This document shows positions 1 to 50,368 of a stretch of 64,000 nucleotides of DNA, piece by piece. Under the pieces are notes generated by a model. It searched no databases. It worked only from the letters and a program-made list of their open reading frames with translations, and had not been told where the DNA came from. Position 1 is the first letter of the stretch; every line of letters starts with the position of its first letter. The translations under genes were made by a program, and so were the position numbers. Source of the stretch: Xiphophorus maculatus (taxonomy: Eukaryota > Chordata > Actinopteri > Cyprinodontiformes > Poeciliidae); NCBI RefSeq assembly GCF_002775205.1, contig NC_036443.1, forward strand, positions 29,947,717 through 30,011,716, in the 5' to 3' direction.

Positions 1-293
1 TCTGATTGGTCGGGACGTTGATGAACAGAATTAGCCAAAAGGTTGTTTTTCATCCGCTGTTCCTTCTGTTGTCTTGCTAAAAATAAATAAGGTTAAAATT
101 ACTGAATTTGTCAATAAATAAATAGTGATTTATCGCGTGAACAAGCTTCTTCATGTGTGATTTTTAATGGAAACACTGAAATCGCAAGTTTTTTTTCAAC
201 ATCGGCAGAATTTTGAAAAAATTTGTGTGAATTTGTGACGGAAACGCAGCTGCAGAAATGATGACCTCACATTGTGATCGCTCTCCGCCGCAG

Positions 294-35467
<35,174 letters not shown>

Positions 35468-36081
35468 AGCCTTCACATTCCCCGACAACAAAATACTGGT
35501 GGTGGGTGTCATGTTAATGTAGCTAATTTAAAATATATATTAATATTTATTTTATACTTTGGGGAGAAAAAAAACAACATATTTTATATTTTCACGTTTT
35601 TGTGTTATGTCTGTCATTATTGGTTTCACATAAAGATGCACTGATCTAAAATTAAAATGTAAAACAAAACAATGCTCCAATTTTGCGATATTTTATGAGA
35701 GCGTTATGTTTTGACTTCACTACATTAATATTTATGTCAATAGGGCTTCATGAACTGGTTAAATTCATAGAAATTGATGGATTTGGCTTTTTAAATTGAG
35801 CTAAGTTAAATAAGCTGTTATATTTTTGTAAATGTAAGAACATTTTTAATTTTTTCAGTCACACAAAAAAATCACTGCAAACCAATAATTTTGACCTTAA
35901 CTTGCCCCTTCTCTATAATCATTATTTACCTTTTTTTTTTTAAACCAACTTTCTCATATGACCTGCACCCCTTTTATTTTTGAACCCATGTAAAAAAACA
36001 AGAAAATTAAGCTTTTTTGTATGCTAACGTTTTTAAAGTAACTCAAAGAATAAGCTGCCGCTCCGAGCCCTCATTTGTTTG

Positions 36082-36144
36082 AATAAAGTCTTTTTCATAT
36101 AAAATTAGACGCTTGAGTGTTTTTCCAATTTGTACTTTAATAAA
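36082..36144 (+). terminator. Candidate lama5 polyadenylation signals
   Basis: AATAAA occurs at 36082-36087 and again at 36139-36144, about 615 and 670 nt after the lama5 stop. Either would give a normal-length 3' UTR (35468 onward). The second overlaps a minus-strand ATTAAA (36136-36141) suited to ADRM1, so the two genes may share a polyadenylation zone. Actual cleavage sites cannot be seen from sequence. Confidence 0.5.
36136..36141 (-). terminator. Candidate adrm1 polyadenylation signal (ATTAAA)
   Basis: TTTAAT on the plus strand reads ATTAAA on the minus strand, about 195 nt beyond the adrm1 stop, which suits the short 3' UTR known for this gene. A canonical AATAAA on the minus strand occurs further on (plus-strand TTTATT near 35974). 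Choice between them is inference. Confidence 0.4.
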
Positions 36145-36335
36145 GATCTAGTCCCAAAAAGCAGACTGTACTTCAAGAGCAGAAAGCAAAACTTAAGGCT
36201 TGGTCGCAGCAAGAGAGACATCTACATGGTGTAGAAACATTGCCTTTGGTATAGAAAAACATTTAAGACAATGCTGAAGTGGGATGAAAAGTAAACAAAA
36301 AGTAGAGAGAGATATGGGACTTGGCAGGCTGGTCT

Positions 36336-39300
36336 CTAATCTAGACTCATGTCTTCGTCATCTTCTTTCTTCTCTTTGGAGTCTCCTTTGCTGCCCTGCA
36401 TGGCTCTGGCAAACGCTTCCACGTCTGAGGAGGAAACAGAAATATGCCTGAGATGCAGAAAGACCAGATTTCTTAAAAATAGATGGACAAATGCATTAAA
36501 TTTACAAAAAATAAAACGTTCCATAATGTAAGGGGCGTAAGGCAGTGTGTTTATCCTACCTCCCCTGTTGGCAGCGTCCACAGCTTCAGCCGACAGACCG
36601 AACTGATTCATCAGCGGGCCGAGCTGCCCCGAAGCCAAAGCGCTGCTGAACATACTCATGGACTGAAGTCAGACAGAAACCAGAGTCAGAACCAAACTAA
36701 ACAGATGAAGAACCGTCCATGCCCTGGTCTGGTTCTACCTGCTGGAACTGCGGCGAGTTCAGGGTGGTTTGGATCTCCTCGGCGCTCTGCGGTAAGCTCT
36801 CTCCGCTGGGGAGGAAGGGGAGGAGCCTCTGCTGGACTTCAGGGTTGGTCAGGATGGGAGCCATCATCTCCGGGGTGCAAACGCTCGCCAGGTCCACTGG
36901 AGGAGACAAACCACACAGTTAGCTGGAGAGTCCTCCGTCGCCCTGCAGCAGCAGAGCAGACCCGACGGCCTGCTGACCTGCAGATCCCTGCGGCGCTGCA
37001 GCGGCTGCAGGAACATTCATGTTGGCCAGGATGCTCTGCAGGTCGCTGAGCTGGATGGGCTGGTGAGGAGGAGGGCTTCCAACGGAGGCCGGCGTCACAG
37101 GAGCCTGAGCTGGAGCTGCAAATGGGAAAAAACAGCATGGAGTTCAGGAACCGTCCAGGTCGGTTTGGTTGATTTAAAACAGGAAACATAGCAAATGTTG
37201 CAGTTTTGTCCCCAACTGAACTGAGTCTACTAGACTTTCACATGTGAAAACAACTTAAATTTAAAATCAATCCATAGATGGCGGCGTCCTTTATTAATTT
37301 GGTAAACAGAGAGCTACTTTGGGGTCGTAATCAGTTAACACAGAAGTCCAATTAATTAGTAGAATGAACGACGATGCAAATAATCAGAATTGAGCATCGA
37401 GACCTGCAGTGTGAGATAGAACTAAGGCTGTTGTACCTGGAGTAGCAGGGGCAGCAGCAGCAGTGGTGGCAGGAGCGGAGGCAGCAGGAGGCGTAGGCGT
37501 GGTCGGTGCCTGGGTGGAGCTCAGTCTGGGGGCTGCAGCTGATGAAGAAGAGGCAGCCGTGGCTGCTTGGCTTCTAGAGCTGAGGTTAGCATGGAGACCG
37601 AGCGTTAGTGTCACGCTAGAGGAGGAAGTCTTAACGATGCAGAGGTGAGGTCTTACCTGGATGAGGAGCTGCTGGCAGACGGGCCGCCGCTGCCTAGCAG
37701 ATTCGCCAGTCCAGGTCCAGCTAACGCTCCCAGGCCTCCTTACACAAATCACAACAAATCTATAAAAGCTGCTCTGATGAAGCATTCAGGCTTTACATCA
37801 GGCCTGCACAATATAACCCATCACAATCGCCATAGCAACATCAATTTCAGCAGGCATTCACTTCCCTTGATTCCCCAGTTGGTGATGCCAAAACTAATAA
37901 AACGCGGTGATGAAGGAAAAGAAATCAGAAAAAAAGTGACTCCATTAGGATATTCAGCAAGTGACGGGGAAAAAAAAAAAGTGTTTTAATTGCAATTTTG
38001 TGACGTACAGTGAACCTTCGTTTTTCGCAGGGGTTGCGTTCCGAACAGAACCCGTGATCGGCGAAATCTGTGAAGTAGTAACCTTTATTTTTTTACAATT
38101 ATTATACAGCATAATTAAATACTCTACATTGAAACCAAAGAACAAAACCTGTTTTCAGGACCAAGCATATTTTTTAACAAATACAACGCTTTCTTACAAA
38201 TAACTACAGTAAAATAATCATTTTAATCATCAGTACGAAGTACAAAAGGACAAATTGTGACTCGCGTATTTCACTGATCCTCTGACTGTGACGCTGCGGC
38301 CTGACTCCACTTTCTAGTGGCTTTTTCTTCTGAAGCCTGAGGTGCAGGTGTGCTTTTTCGAAGGAAGAACATAGTTATCGGTAATTGTTGTCGCTCTTTT
38401 TTTCTTCTGGGCAAAAACATTTACCAAGCTGTATTACGTATATTTAAATACCGTAACGTTATTGGCACACAGGTAGAGAAGAAGCGTGGAGACTGTTTAG
38501 CCAATCAGGACGCAGAATACAATGCACTGTGAAAAAAAACTGCCCAAAACATTCAGCAAAGCAGCGAGGCCGTGAAAGGTGAACCGCGTTATAGCGAGGG
38601 TTCACTGTACATCGATTTCCATACGGCTGAAAAACCACCTCTTCCAAGCGCAAAAACTTTTCATCGAAAAAACGTAGTTATTTTTTGTTTAAATTAAGCA
38701 AATGTATTTTCTTAATTTCAATTTGCGCAATTCTATGGCTAGTAGAGCTGCAGCTAGTGAAACCTAAAGCGTTACCCAGAGTGCCTCACCCAGTCCACCG
38801 AGCCCCGTCGGACCGATCAGCTGCATCAGCTGGTTGTGGCTCATGTTTCCCAGCAGGTTCTGCAGGCCGCCCTCTCCGCCCAGCGCCGACAGCTCGTGAC
38901 CGCTGCCACCTCCGCTGCCCGGAGCGCCAGGAATCGGAGGGTTGTTCAGGAACTCGTTCACCTTACGGCAGAAATCCTCATCTTTGTCCGTTTTGGGCTC
39001 CTGAGTTGACAGTTTGAAAAATTGTCTCTTATGTGCACTTAGATTTCCATTCAGCAGATTAGCAGCGTCTTCCCACCTGCATCCAGAAGAAGAGCCTTTT
39101 GGAGCCAGCCTTGAACTTCAGCACATAGACGCGTCCGGTGGTGCACTGGTTCACTCTCTTAAATTCACAGTCGTCAGGGAAGATGATCAGGTCCTGCAGG
39201 ACATTTCAGTTCTGGTTTAGTTCTCCTGGAAAATAAGCCTCGTACTCAACCCCACCAAAAAAAATACTCAACCCAAAAATGATAAAGATCAGATATTCTT

Positions 39301-40095
39301 TATCATTTACATTAGTCTGTTGAGTTTTTTCAGAAAACCACCCAGCATTTTTTTTGCTATTAAGAGTTTATTCAAAATTTTCAGCAAAAAATGGTCAAAA
39401 GCATTGAGTTTATGTGATGCTAACTCCCACCTGCAGGTGGCAGTATTTCTTATTTCTGCTACACTGCTGCCTCAACTTTACTTCATGCCATGTTATAAAT
39501 ATAAAAAGCCACATTTAAATAAGAAAGTCTATCTCAAATATTGCTAGAGTACCACCACAATCAGGAATTTTCATTGCAAAAAAACCAATCATTAAATCCT
39601 GGGACAGTTTTCTGTGTTACGTTTCTAAAACAAGAATCAAAGCTTGAATGTTTTGCCAACCAACAGCAAAACACAGCAGAACATCTCCAGTAACGAGAAG
39701 GTAAGGAAATTATTTTGGTTTAATTTAGTTTAAAATAGAAAATACATTACTATCCACAGAGAATATGACAGCACTGTTAAGTGAAATAATTTCCAATCAC
39801 ATCATGAAAGTAATAAACATTTCAGATTTCACTGAATGTGTGTTTTAAATTATTGGCTTAATTTAAAGATAAAATCTTTACTTACATCATCAACGTTCCC
39901 GGTGGTTCTGTCCTTCCAGCAGAAATGGATCAGGGAGTCATCGGACTGCTGGATGTACACCAAGCCCTTGCGTTTGTCGGGTGTAACCGTGTTCCCCTTC
40001 AGGCTCATTTTACCAGCACGAAACTCCACTAGATACTTGCTGGAGCTTCCCCTAGAGCCGCTGACCAGACTCGGAAACAGAGCGCCGGACGACAT
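36336..40095 (-). CDS. adrm1: Proteasomal ubiquitin receptor ADRM1 (RPN13), complete CDS
   Basis: Subunit of the 19S proteasome that binds ubiquitin and recruits the deubiquitinase UCH37. Nine coding exons on the minus strand: 39886-40095, 39077-39193, 38790-39000, 37657-37738, 37437-37579, 36978-37115, 36739-36896, 36560-36662 and 36336-36424; all junctions keep frame and give 416 residues (human 407). The N-terminal PRU domain is clear ([61 protein letters not shown]). Next come a Gly/Ser/Ala/Thr-rich linker and the C-terminal DEUBAD domain ([55 protein letters not shown]), with acidic end EDMSLD. The start is the ATG at 40095, 14 nt after an acceptor. A pogo-like transposon sits in the intron between its exons 38790-39000 and 37657-37738. 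Confidence 0.96.
38008..38607. mobile_element. pogo/Tigger-like non-autonomous transposon
   Basis: Termini CAGTGAACCTTCG and (complement) CAGTGAACCCTCG, flanked by TA on both sides (38006-38007 and 38608-38609). 600 bp, no coding capacity. In an adrm1 intron. Confidence 0.8.
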
Positions 40096-41085
40096 ATTTA
40101 CTCCCAAACTGAGGAAAAAAAACACAACAAGATGTCAGTTTTCTGAGGTCATCTCATTTACAATACCAGCTGCCATCTTGGTCCAAACTGCTGACTGTGT
40201 AGTTTTTTAAATGTAAAAAAAAAGACAAAAAATGTAAAATTATGTATCCATAATAAGTTGTCAAGTTAAATAATCATGATTTATTAGAGATAAAAAAGTG
40301 TTTTAATCACTTCTGTCCATAATTGAACCACTTCCTCTTTATCTACCAAATCCTAGTGAAATCTGTTCATTTTTCCCTATTCATCACAAATTATACCAAG
40401 TTACATTAGCTTGGTGTTTGGTTAGACCTTTTACTAATTTAATAAATTTAAATTGGTAAATTTTTGTTGTTTTTTTTACAGCTAGATAATTTGGTTTTAT
40501 TTGCGGACCGCCATATTGGATTCTACGGCCGGGGTTGATGATAAAACCCAGATTTCAGGGATTGACCCAGTTGAAGTTGTTTACGAGAAAGTTGTTTTTT
40601 AATGCAACCAGGACCAAACTAAAAGCAAAAATCCTACACACTTTTTCTGCGAAGAAAAATATTGCTTACCTTAGACACACATCCTTGACTGAAAGAAGAA
40701 TTACTTTTTAATCATAAACAACTTTCTAAGCCTACAGATAAAGAACAATGCTGTAAAAGTTAGCTTTGCAGAGCCATCTGTCAAATGTTTTCTGTTTTAT
40801 CTTCTGACTAACACCTGATTGTTTTATTTAGTTAATGTCTTCCTTTAACCTGTGTGGTGAGTTTGCTTTCACTAAATTAAATTTTAACAGTTAAGCCACG
40901 AAGTTGTTGTTAGCTGTGTGTAGTTCTGGTTGTCGATGCTAACGTTAGCCCATGACATGGCTAAACAGATGAACGACTAAAGGCCGAAGTCTTGCAGAGC
41001 AAAAACCTTAAGTTGTTTAAGGAAATAAACACACACACAAAATACTCCTTTGAAAACAACAAACTTAACATTTTTAAAAACTTAC

Positions 41086-41160
41086 ATTTAAATACTTGCG
41101 GCTAAATCTTGAAATATCTCAGAAGTTTTCTCTCCGCTGCGTCTGACTGTTACGCCACTT
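41086..41160 (-). other. adrm1: adrm1 5' untranslated exon (approximate)
   Basis: A minus-strand donor (AAAT/GTAAGT, exon end at 41086) pairs with the acceptor CCTCAG just before the coding exon (about 40109), as in other ADRM1 genes that have a short non-coding first exon. The 5' limit near 41160 is a guess based on the change in composition; no TATA box is visible. Confidence 0.5.
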
Positions 41161-41800
41161 ACGTAGAATGAGTGAACTTCCTGTTCATCGTGAACGCGCC
41201 TGCTGTTCACGATGCGCACGCATTTCAGAGTTTTATGGCAAGCCTTAGCATCAACAATAATACAATTAAATTTCAAAACCACTTAATCGATTCCAAAGGG
41301 AAGTTAAATGTTGTAACTCATATTATTCAAAGTTCTTCACATATTTACTTATATGCACTTATATATATATATATATAGATAGATATAAATATGGCAAACC
41401 TTATCATAATTTACATTAACGAGACACTAGTAAATAATGTGCTTTACGTACGTCAATTCACGGTGATGGGCTAATAATACAACTGTTATGAACAAACAGT
41501 TATTTTTCATGAAAGGTAGAACTTTTAATATATTGAGTAGATTTATTCTTACAGAAAGTAAGCTTTTCTTACCTCAATACATTATTTTACAGCACATTTA
41601 TCGTTTTTTATTTTTGTTTTTTTTACATCTTGGATTTATGTTAACGTGGACTTATATTCATAGCGTTGAATAAATAAAAAAGGAATACACAAAAAAGTCT
41701 AATTGAGTTGAAATGTCACAACTTCGGATTTACGGATTATTGTTGACGCTAACGGCTTGCCATAATATGGGAGGCGGTTTCCTAGGGATCGCTGTCACGG
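41150..41800. promoter_or_regulatory. Head-to-head promoter region between adrm1 and dnajc5
   Basis: The adrm1 first exon points left from about 41160 and the inferred dnajc5 first exon points right from about 41800, so roughly 650 bp separate two divergent housekeeping-type genes. The left edge carries a perfect 10-bp inverted repeat (41186-41195 with 41205-41214). The middle (41290-41710) is AT-rich with a short TA run near 41360-41380. Promoter function is inferred from position only. Confidence 0.45.
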
Positions 41801-41989
41801 ACTGACAGGTCGCTCCCACCCGGTGTAGCCGTTAGCTCGGCGGTACTTTCTGCTGCTGCCTTGTCTTGGAATGCTTTAGCGCCAGAGAGCGAAGCGAAAA
41901 CTGAGATGCGAGAACAATAAAACTCCAAGTTGGCTTCGTTCAAAAAGGAAAACAACAACAGCCAAACCACTCCGGTTGGAGAGAAAGAG
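41800..41989 (+). other. dnajc5: dnajc5 5' untranslated exon (approximate)
   Basis: A GC-richer stretch ends in a good donor, GAGAAAGAG/GTAAGAAA, with exon end at 41989. DNAJC5 genes usually have a non-coding first exon followed by a long intron. The matching acceptor is TGTTTAAG at 47433-47440, 44 nt upstream of the start codon. The transcription start is not determined. Confidence 0.5.
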
Positions 41990-44950
41990 GTAAGAAACGC
42001 ACAGAGTTAGCCAAAGGGGGCTAACATTAGCCAGCTTTGCTGCCCTTGGATTAGTTAGCGAGCAAAGTGCTAAATGCAGGCAAGGATATGGACTAGCTAA
42101 ACACCCCTGTTAACAAACATGGATGCTGGTTGCTTTCGTTTGATGCGGTGCTGGGAGATTATCCGCTTTAACCACAGTTTGATTCCGGAACCAACCTGTT
42201 TTTGGTTCGCTTCTCAAATCTTTGCTCAGTTAAGTTATAACTACAATTCGGACTAGCGCTGCTTTCAGGTTTAGTTCTTGTAGTAACGCACATTCTGCGC
42301 TTTTGATGTCTCAGCTGACGTCTGTGTTTGAAACATTAGGAGAGACAGGTGCATTTAAGCTGATGGATAAAAATGGTTTTTATTTTTATGTTTTGCCTTT
42401 TCAGCTGTTACAGAGCAGTGGGAGACTTTGTTTCTAACGCATTATGTATGAATTCATGATCGAAATAATTCACGAATAAAAAAATAGCTTTCTAAAACCG
42501 ATTATTCATCTAGATTTGCAGGTATTTTCCTATCTTTGAAAGATTTCACTATCCAGGATATTCAGATTTCCTAAAATAAATAGTAGGTTATATGTAATAT
42601 ACACGTTATTCCCTCAGTAGCAGTCACTGGAAATGCACCAATCTGTCGGAAATGGGAATAAGTGACAAATAAAATGCATCAAAACAATATCCCACCATTT
42701 ATAATCTATAACCAACACCATGTTCTCTTAGATGAGTTTAGGCAAGGGAGATGTTATCTTGTAATCCCTTTATTTTCTATTTGATTCTATCAAGGAACCT
42801 GTGGTAAAATTTTTGTGCAGTTCTTGCCATTAAAATTTCCCTGTATTTGGGGTTTAAACCACTTTTTTAATATTCAATTTCACTTTTAAGAGGAACTAGA
42901 ACATGTGAGTAAATAACAGAAGTGTTTGACATTTTGTTTTTTAGATTTTATTGTTTGTTTTTTAGGATTCTTTATTGTCCTAATTAAAGGTTTTTTTTTT
43001 AATACATTGAAGTTAAACAGCTAGTTGTTTTTAGGGCAGCAGATAACGATTATTTGAGTTATCAAATATTCTGACGATTAATCAATTACTCAAATAAAAA
43101 TTGACACATTCTGCTTATTTTTAATGTAACCACACAAGTCTTAGAAATGCATTAACATTTTTAAATGAACAAATGAGTCAATTAATTTTTAAATGACAAA
43201 ATAATCCTTTTATTCCATACAATACAATAGCATAATGTTCCTTTAGCTACGCTTGATTATCAACATCTTCTGCTGTTCTAAGGCATTGTTACCTTAACTA
43301 ATAGGTGCAGTGTAAGGCTGATCTGTTACTTTTTTCATCAATTGATTAAAAGTTGGAAACCAATAAGTACTTTATCAGATATTTATTTACAGAAATAGAA
43401 CCAGGTGAGTTCTAGGTAGAACATGTTTACAGACAGAGAGGGTTTTTTCATCTTAAATGTAAATATTTTTGTACAATTTTAGCTTAATTACTACTCTGAC
43501 TGTATTGTTCTTTTAGCAAATGGTTGTTTTTAGAGTCTCTGTACTCAGATTAATGATTATTTGATTACTAACTTAGCAGATGATTGTTACAATAATTGAT
43601 TAATCACAGTCAATCCAATTAATCGTTTCAGACCTAGTTCCTTTTAGATATTTTAAAGTCCAAAATGAATGTTCAATTATGTTTCTTTAGTTGCAACTTG
43701 TAATTTATTAGAAAAAAGCAAAAATCATGTGTACAAATTTGGCCTCAGTTGGTTATAAATGGTTTATATCCCAGTAGGATCTGAAGGAAGTGTTACCAAA
43801 GTGTGAAAACTGAAAGTTAAAACCAATCAGTGCATGTGATGCTGCTGCAGTCACATGCAGCTGACATGAACTTGGGCGAGGTTTAACAACAGCTACGACT
43901 TCCGACGGTCAGCAATAAAAACTCTAACTTGAAATTGCAAAAGCTGCAATAAAAGACAGGAGACCAAGAACAGCTGTAAATAGAAGGTCATTTTAGTTTT
44001 ACAAACATTTATTAAACAAAACTGCACAAATATTGGTAATATAAAGAATCAGGAGCAATAAAGTGATCTCACAACAATTAAGAACCTCAATGGCACAAAC
44101 CTAAAAGAAGCAAAATCGTATAAAATTTATACTATTAGACTCCAATAAGTAAAAAAAACAAAAAAAACGCTGACATAGAATCCTAAAAGTCTGTAAACTC
44201 TGAGCTGATCTTACATGGATCTGAAAATTGATTTAATAAAATTCCTCTATCATCATGGATAATAGGTAACGAAGGTAAATCTATATGCAGTCGTTCCAGG
44301 TTGCTTTAGTCCAGATTATTCCTCCTTTGTGCTGCACTGTTAACGTCTCTGGATCCATTAAGAAAACCAGCGAGTGAATGCTGACAGAGTGCCGATTCAC
44401 CATCAGCTAATGAATTGGCTGATGGCCCTTTATAGCCAACAGAGAGTGAATCTCTCTGTCAAACATGAAGCTAACGTTTTGCTTTGGTAGCACTCTTAAT
44501 TTTAAATTAATTGGAACTTTTAAATTAAATTAGTTTTGCTTCAAATGTAATCACCAGTTTACCTAAAGAATGACTGATTAATAATATTTTAAACCAGTGG
44601 TGACCAAAATCCCCAAACTGAATGTATTCATTCCCCAATTAACAACACAAAAATATAGTTACAAAACAATAAATGCAACGTTCGCCTAAATGTTTACACT
44701 TCTTTACCTTTTTGGGATTGTTATTTTTTAATTCTATGAAATGTTTTCAGTTTATTCCCTGCAAAAAAGTGCGATTTTTGTACAACCTTTTGCTGTATTT
44801 AGCCAAATGAAATGGACGGGTGTACCAAGGTCTGTGTTTGAGTGGCAGTGGCAAGACTTAATATTAAATAAAAAATATAAAAATAAGGCCTAACTAAGGA
44901 AAAATTTTGTGTTTTACTTAACACTTTCCGCGTAAGAAAATATAAACTTT

Positions 44951-45216
44951 AGAGATGCACAATATGTCGGCACTAACATCGGTATCGGCCGATATTAGTA
45001 ATTTTTTAACATATCGGTATCGGTCCGATTAGTGAAACTGGGCTAATATAACCAACTGATGATTGTTTTCATCTTGTTGCTGTCTGTTTCTGGTCAGTTT
45101 TTTTTTTCAAAGTTGTTGAGATGTGCAGAGAAATATTTATAATATTGATAAATGCTATTATCAGTATTAACAGCAATGTTAATATCGGCCCAAATTTTCA
45201 TATCTGTGCATTTTTT
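44951..45216. mobile_element. hAT-like MITE (TAGAGATGCAC family)
   Basis: Starts TAGAGATGCACAATATGTCG and GTATCGGCCGATATTAG; ends with AATATCGGCCCAAATTTTCA and ATCTGTGCAT, the diverged complement. dnajc5 intron 1. Confidence 0.65.
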
Positions 45217-46919
45217 ATAAACTTGCCATGGAAAAGTTCATCCTAAAAAATTGTACAAAAAGTGTTGGATGGCTAAATTTGTGCCATTCTTAAATTATTG
45301 GTCACACAAAATTAATTCAAAGGCCACAAATGGCCCCCTGGGCCGCACTTTGGACATATTATTATTGATAACTATTGATTAGCTTCTTGTTTTAAATACC
45401 TGAAATGCTATCAAACTAGTGGTCTGACCTTTCCTGTTTTCTGTTTTATCCAGTTTTCACTCCATGTTGTATTTTATTTTTAATCAATTATGAGTCTCAG
45501 TGGCAAAACTTGAAACTCCACAAGTTACTCAGCAAGCTGTTGCTAGGTAACCAGGAGTTACCAGCAGGTTGTTGCTAGGTAACCGAAGAATGAGTGAGTC
45601 AGTTGATTTCACCAGACTTTATTTAATTCCCTGTGAGCAATAAATGACTTAGGCCATTACTTTAGGAAGGTGACGATATTTAATATTCAATCAGATGTAT
45701 TACCTATTGAAATTGATCATGTGTCTATCATGATATATATTATTACTGAATTACTATCCAGCGCTGCTTTAAACTAATGGATCATTGCTGATTGTATCAT
45801 CTTGTAGCAGCGTTTCATTCGTTGTTATCTCTGAGGAGCCAAACAGAAAGTCATTCTGTGTCATCTTCAGTTGAAAGCAGAAACTCAGGTTAGATGAGCT
45901 CGGATAGGAACCCATCTGTCTTTCCATCTGTGTTGATTCTGCATTTCAAAACACTTCAGTCCTCAGTTTTATGATGGTATTCAGTTTGAGCTGCGGTTGA
46001 AACGGATCAGTTGGAGCGCAGAATCAGAGTGGCGTTTAGTTTGCTGTGTGTTTACAGCAGCTGTGTTTACTTTATGTCGGTTATAGCAATGAGGACACTT
46101 TGCTGATTCCACCCCGCTGTTTTTTTGGCAGTAAGTTAATGCTTCTTTTATTGTCTGGAAATGAGCTGTTTCAAAAAAATCCCGCTGTCTCCTAGCAACC
46201 CCAGTGGAATTCCTGCCATTGCCTAGCAACCCCAGCGGAACTCCAGAACGTTGGGTCAGTTGGATTTACGTGCCGAACAACGGCTGCTGGAAAAGACAAG
46301 TGTTTTGTTGTTGACTTACCATCCAGAAACCACTTGCTGCATTCTTGTTGGTTGTGCAGGAGGCTCCACTTCTGCTTTTCAAAGATGATCACAATTAATA
46401 ATCTACAAATGTAGTAATTGATTGATAGGAGTGAACAGACTCAAAAAAGAGAAACATTTGCTAGAGAACAACACACTGAGAGCAGTAACTAAGCCGAAGC
46501 TATGCAAGAAAATAAAGACATTTTGTATTTAAGATGGAAAAAAAACTCTTTGTCTATAAATATGTTTTACCCAGAACTCCTCATGTGGCAGTGTTAGATT
46601 CAAATCATTCAAATTCTGTGAATTTGCTATCCAATTAATTGGATTCATTATTTATAATTTTTTTCACATGTTGATGTTTGAAGTATTTTGCATGTTTTGG
46701 TACAAATAATCAAGTGTTCACTAAAGTAACACTGTTCAGTTTTAGGCAATAATATGTTTAATTTCTTCATTAGAAAAGAAATTGTATTATTTGTTTATTT
46801 TCATCTTTTAATATATTTCTAATATTATATTAATAAAGCCTGAGGTGAAAAATATTCAGATCTTTCCATCCGATTAATCGTCAAAGTAATCAATATTTCT
46901 GCTGTTTATTAATTACTGA

Positions 46920-47278
46920 GGGCTGCACAGTGGCGCAGTTGGTAGCACTGTTGCCTTGCAGCAAGAAGGTTCTGGGTTCGATTCCTGGCCCGGGGTCTTT
47001 CTGCATGTTCTCCCTGTGCATGGTGGGTTCTCTCCGGGTACTCCAGCTTCCTCCCACAGTCCGAAAACATGACTGTTAGGTTAATTGGTTTCTCTAAATT
47101 CTCCCTAGGGGTGAGTGTGTGTGTGTGTGGTTGTTTGTCCTGTATGTCTCTGTGTTGCCCTGTGACAGAGTGGTGACCTGTCCACGGTGTACCCCGCCTC
47201 TCGCCCGGAACGTAGCTGGAGAGGCACCAGCAACCCTCCCGACCCCATTAGGGACAAAGGTGAACAGAAAATGGATGG
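46920..47278 (+). mobile_element. tRNA-derived SINE with LINE2-type tail and intact target-site duplication
   Basis: GGGCTGCACAGTGGCGCAGT, A-box GTGGCGCAGTTGGTAGCAC, B-box GGTTCGATTCC, body with TTCTGCATGTTCTCCCTGTG, tail AAAATGGATGG. Flanked by identical ATTAATTACTGA at 46908-46919 and 47279-47290. Confidence 0.92.
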
Positions 47279-47484
47279 ATTAATTACTGAACTCCAAACC
47301 TGTTTCCTGAGCTAAGCTGCAGGATAAATCAGCCTGAGTTACGTGCTGCTATTCTGTAACTGTCTGCAGCAGCCTTTAATATTTTAATATGATTTTTTAA
47401 ATTAAATGTGTCCTCCACTGTTTGTTTTTGTCTGTTTAAGGGAGAAGCTGAGTGAGAAGGGAAGAAGAGAGCAACAGAGCGACC

Positions 47485-50304
<2,820 letters not shown>

Positions 50305-50338
<34 letters not shown>

Positions 50339-50368
50339 GCACGCACACACACACACACACACACACAG
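50305..50368 (+). repeat. (CA)n microsatellite at the start of the dnajc5 3' UTR
   Basis: ACAC units with one CTCGCACG interruption, beginning directly after the stop codon. Confidence 0.95.

Larger units (their letters stand above)
41990..47440 (+). other. dnajc5 first intron, repeat-filled
   Basis: No coding exon is visible in this 5.4-kb stretch. It holds an AT-rich dispersed repeat (43035-43640) with ATTAATCGATTAAT-like palindromes, a hAT-like MITE (44951-45216), two GTTGCTAGGTAACC palindromes near 45.5 kb, a second AT-rich repeat fragment (46600-46905) and a full tRNA-derived SINE with target-site duplications (46908-47290). The rest is AT-rich sequence with nothing I recognise. Confidence 0.6.

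Noticed and set aside
36483..37189. Long open frames (up to 188 residues) over adrm1
   Set aside because: They are shadow frames of GC-rich adrm1 exons 6-9 and cross clear splice sites.
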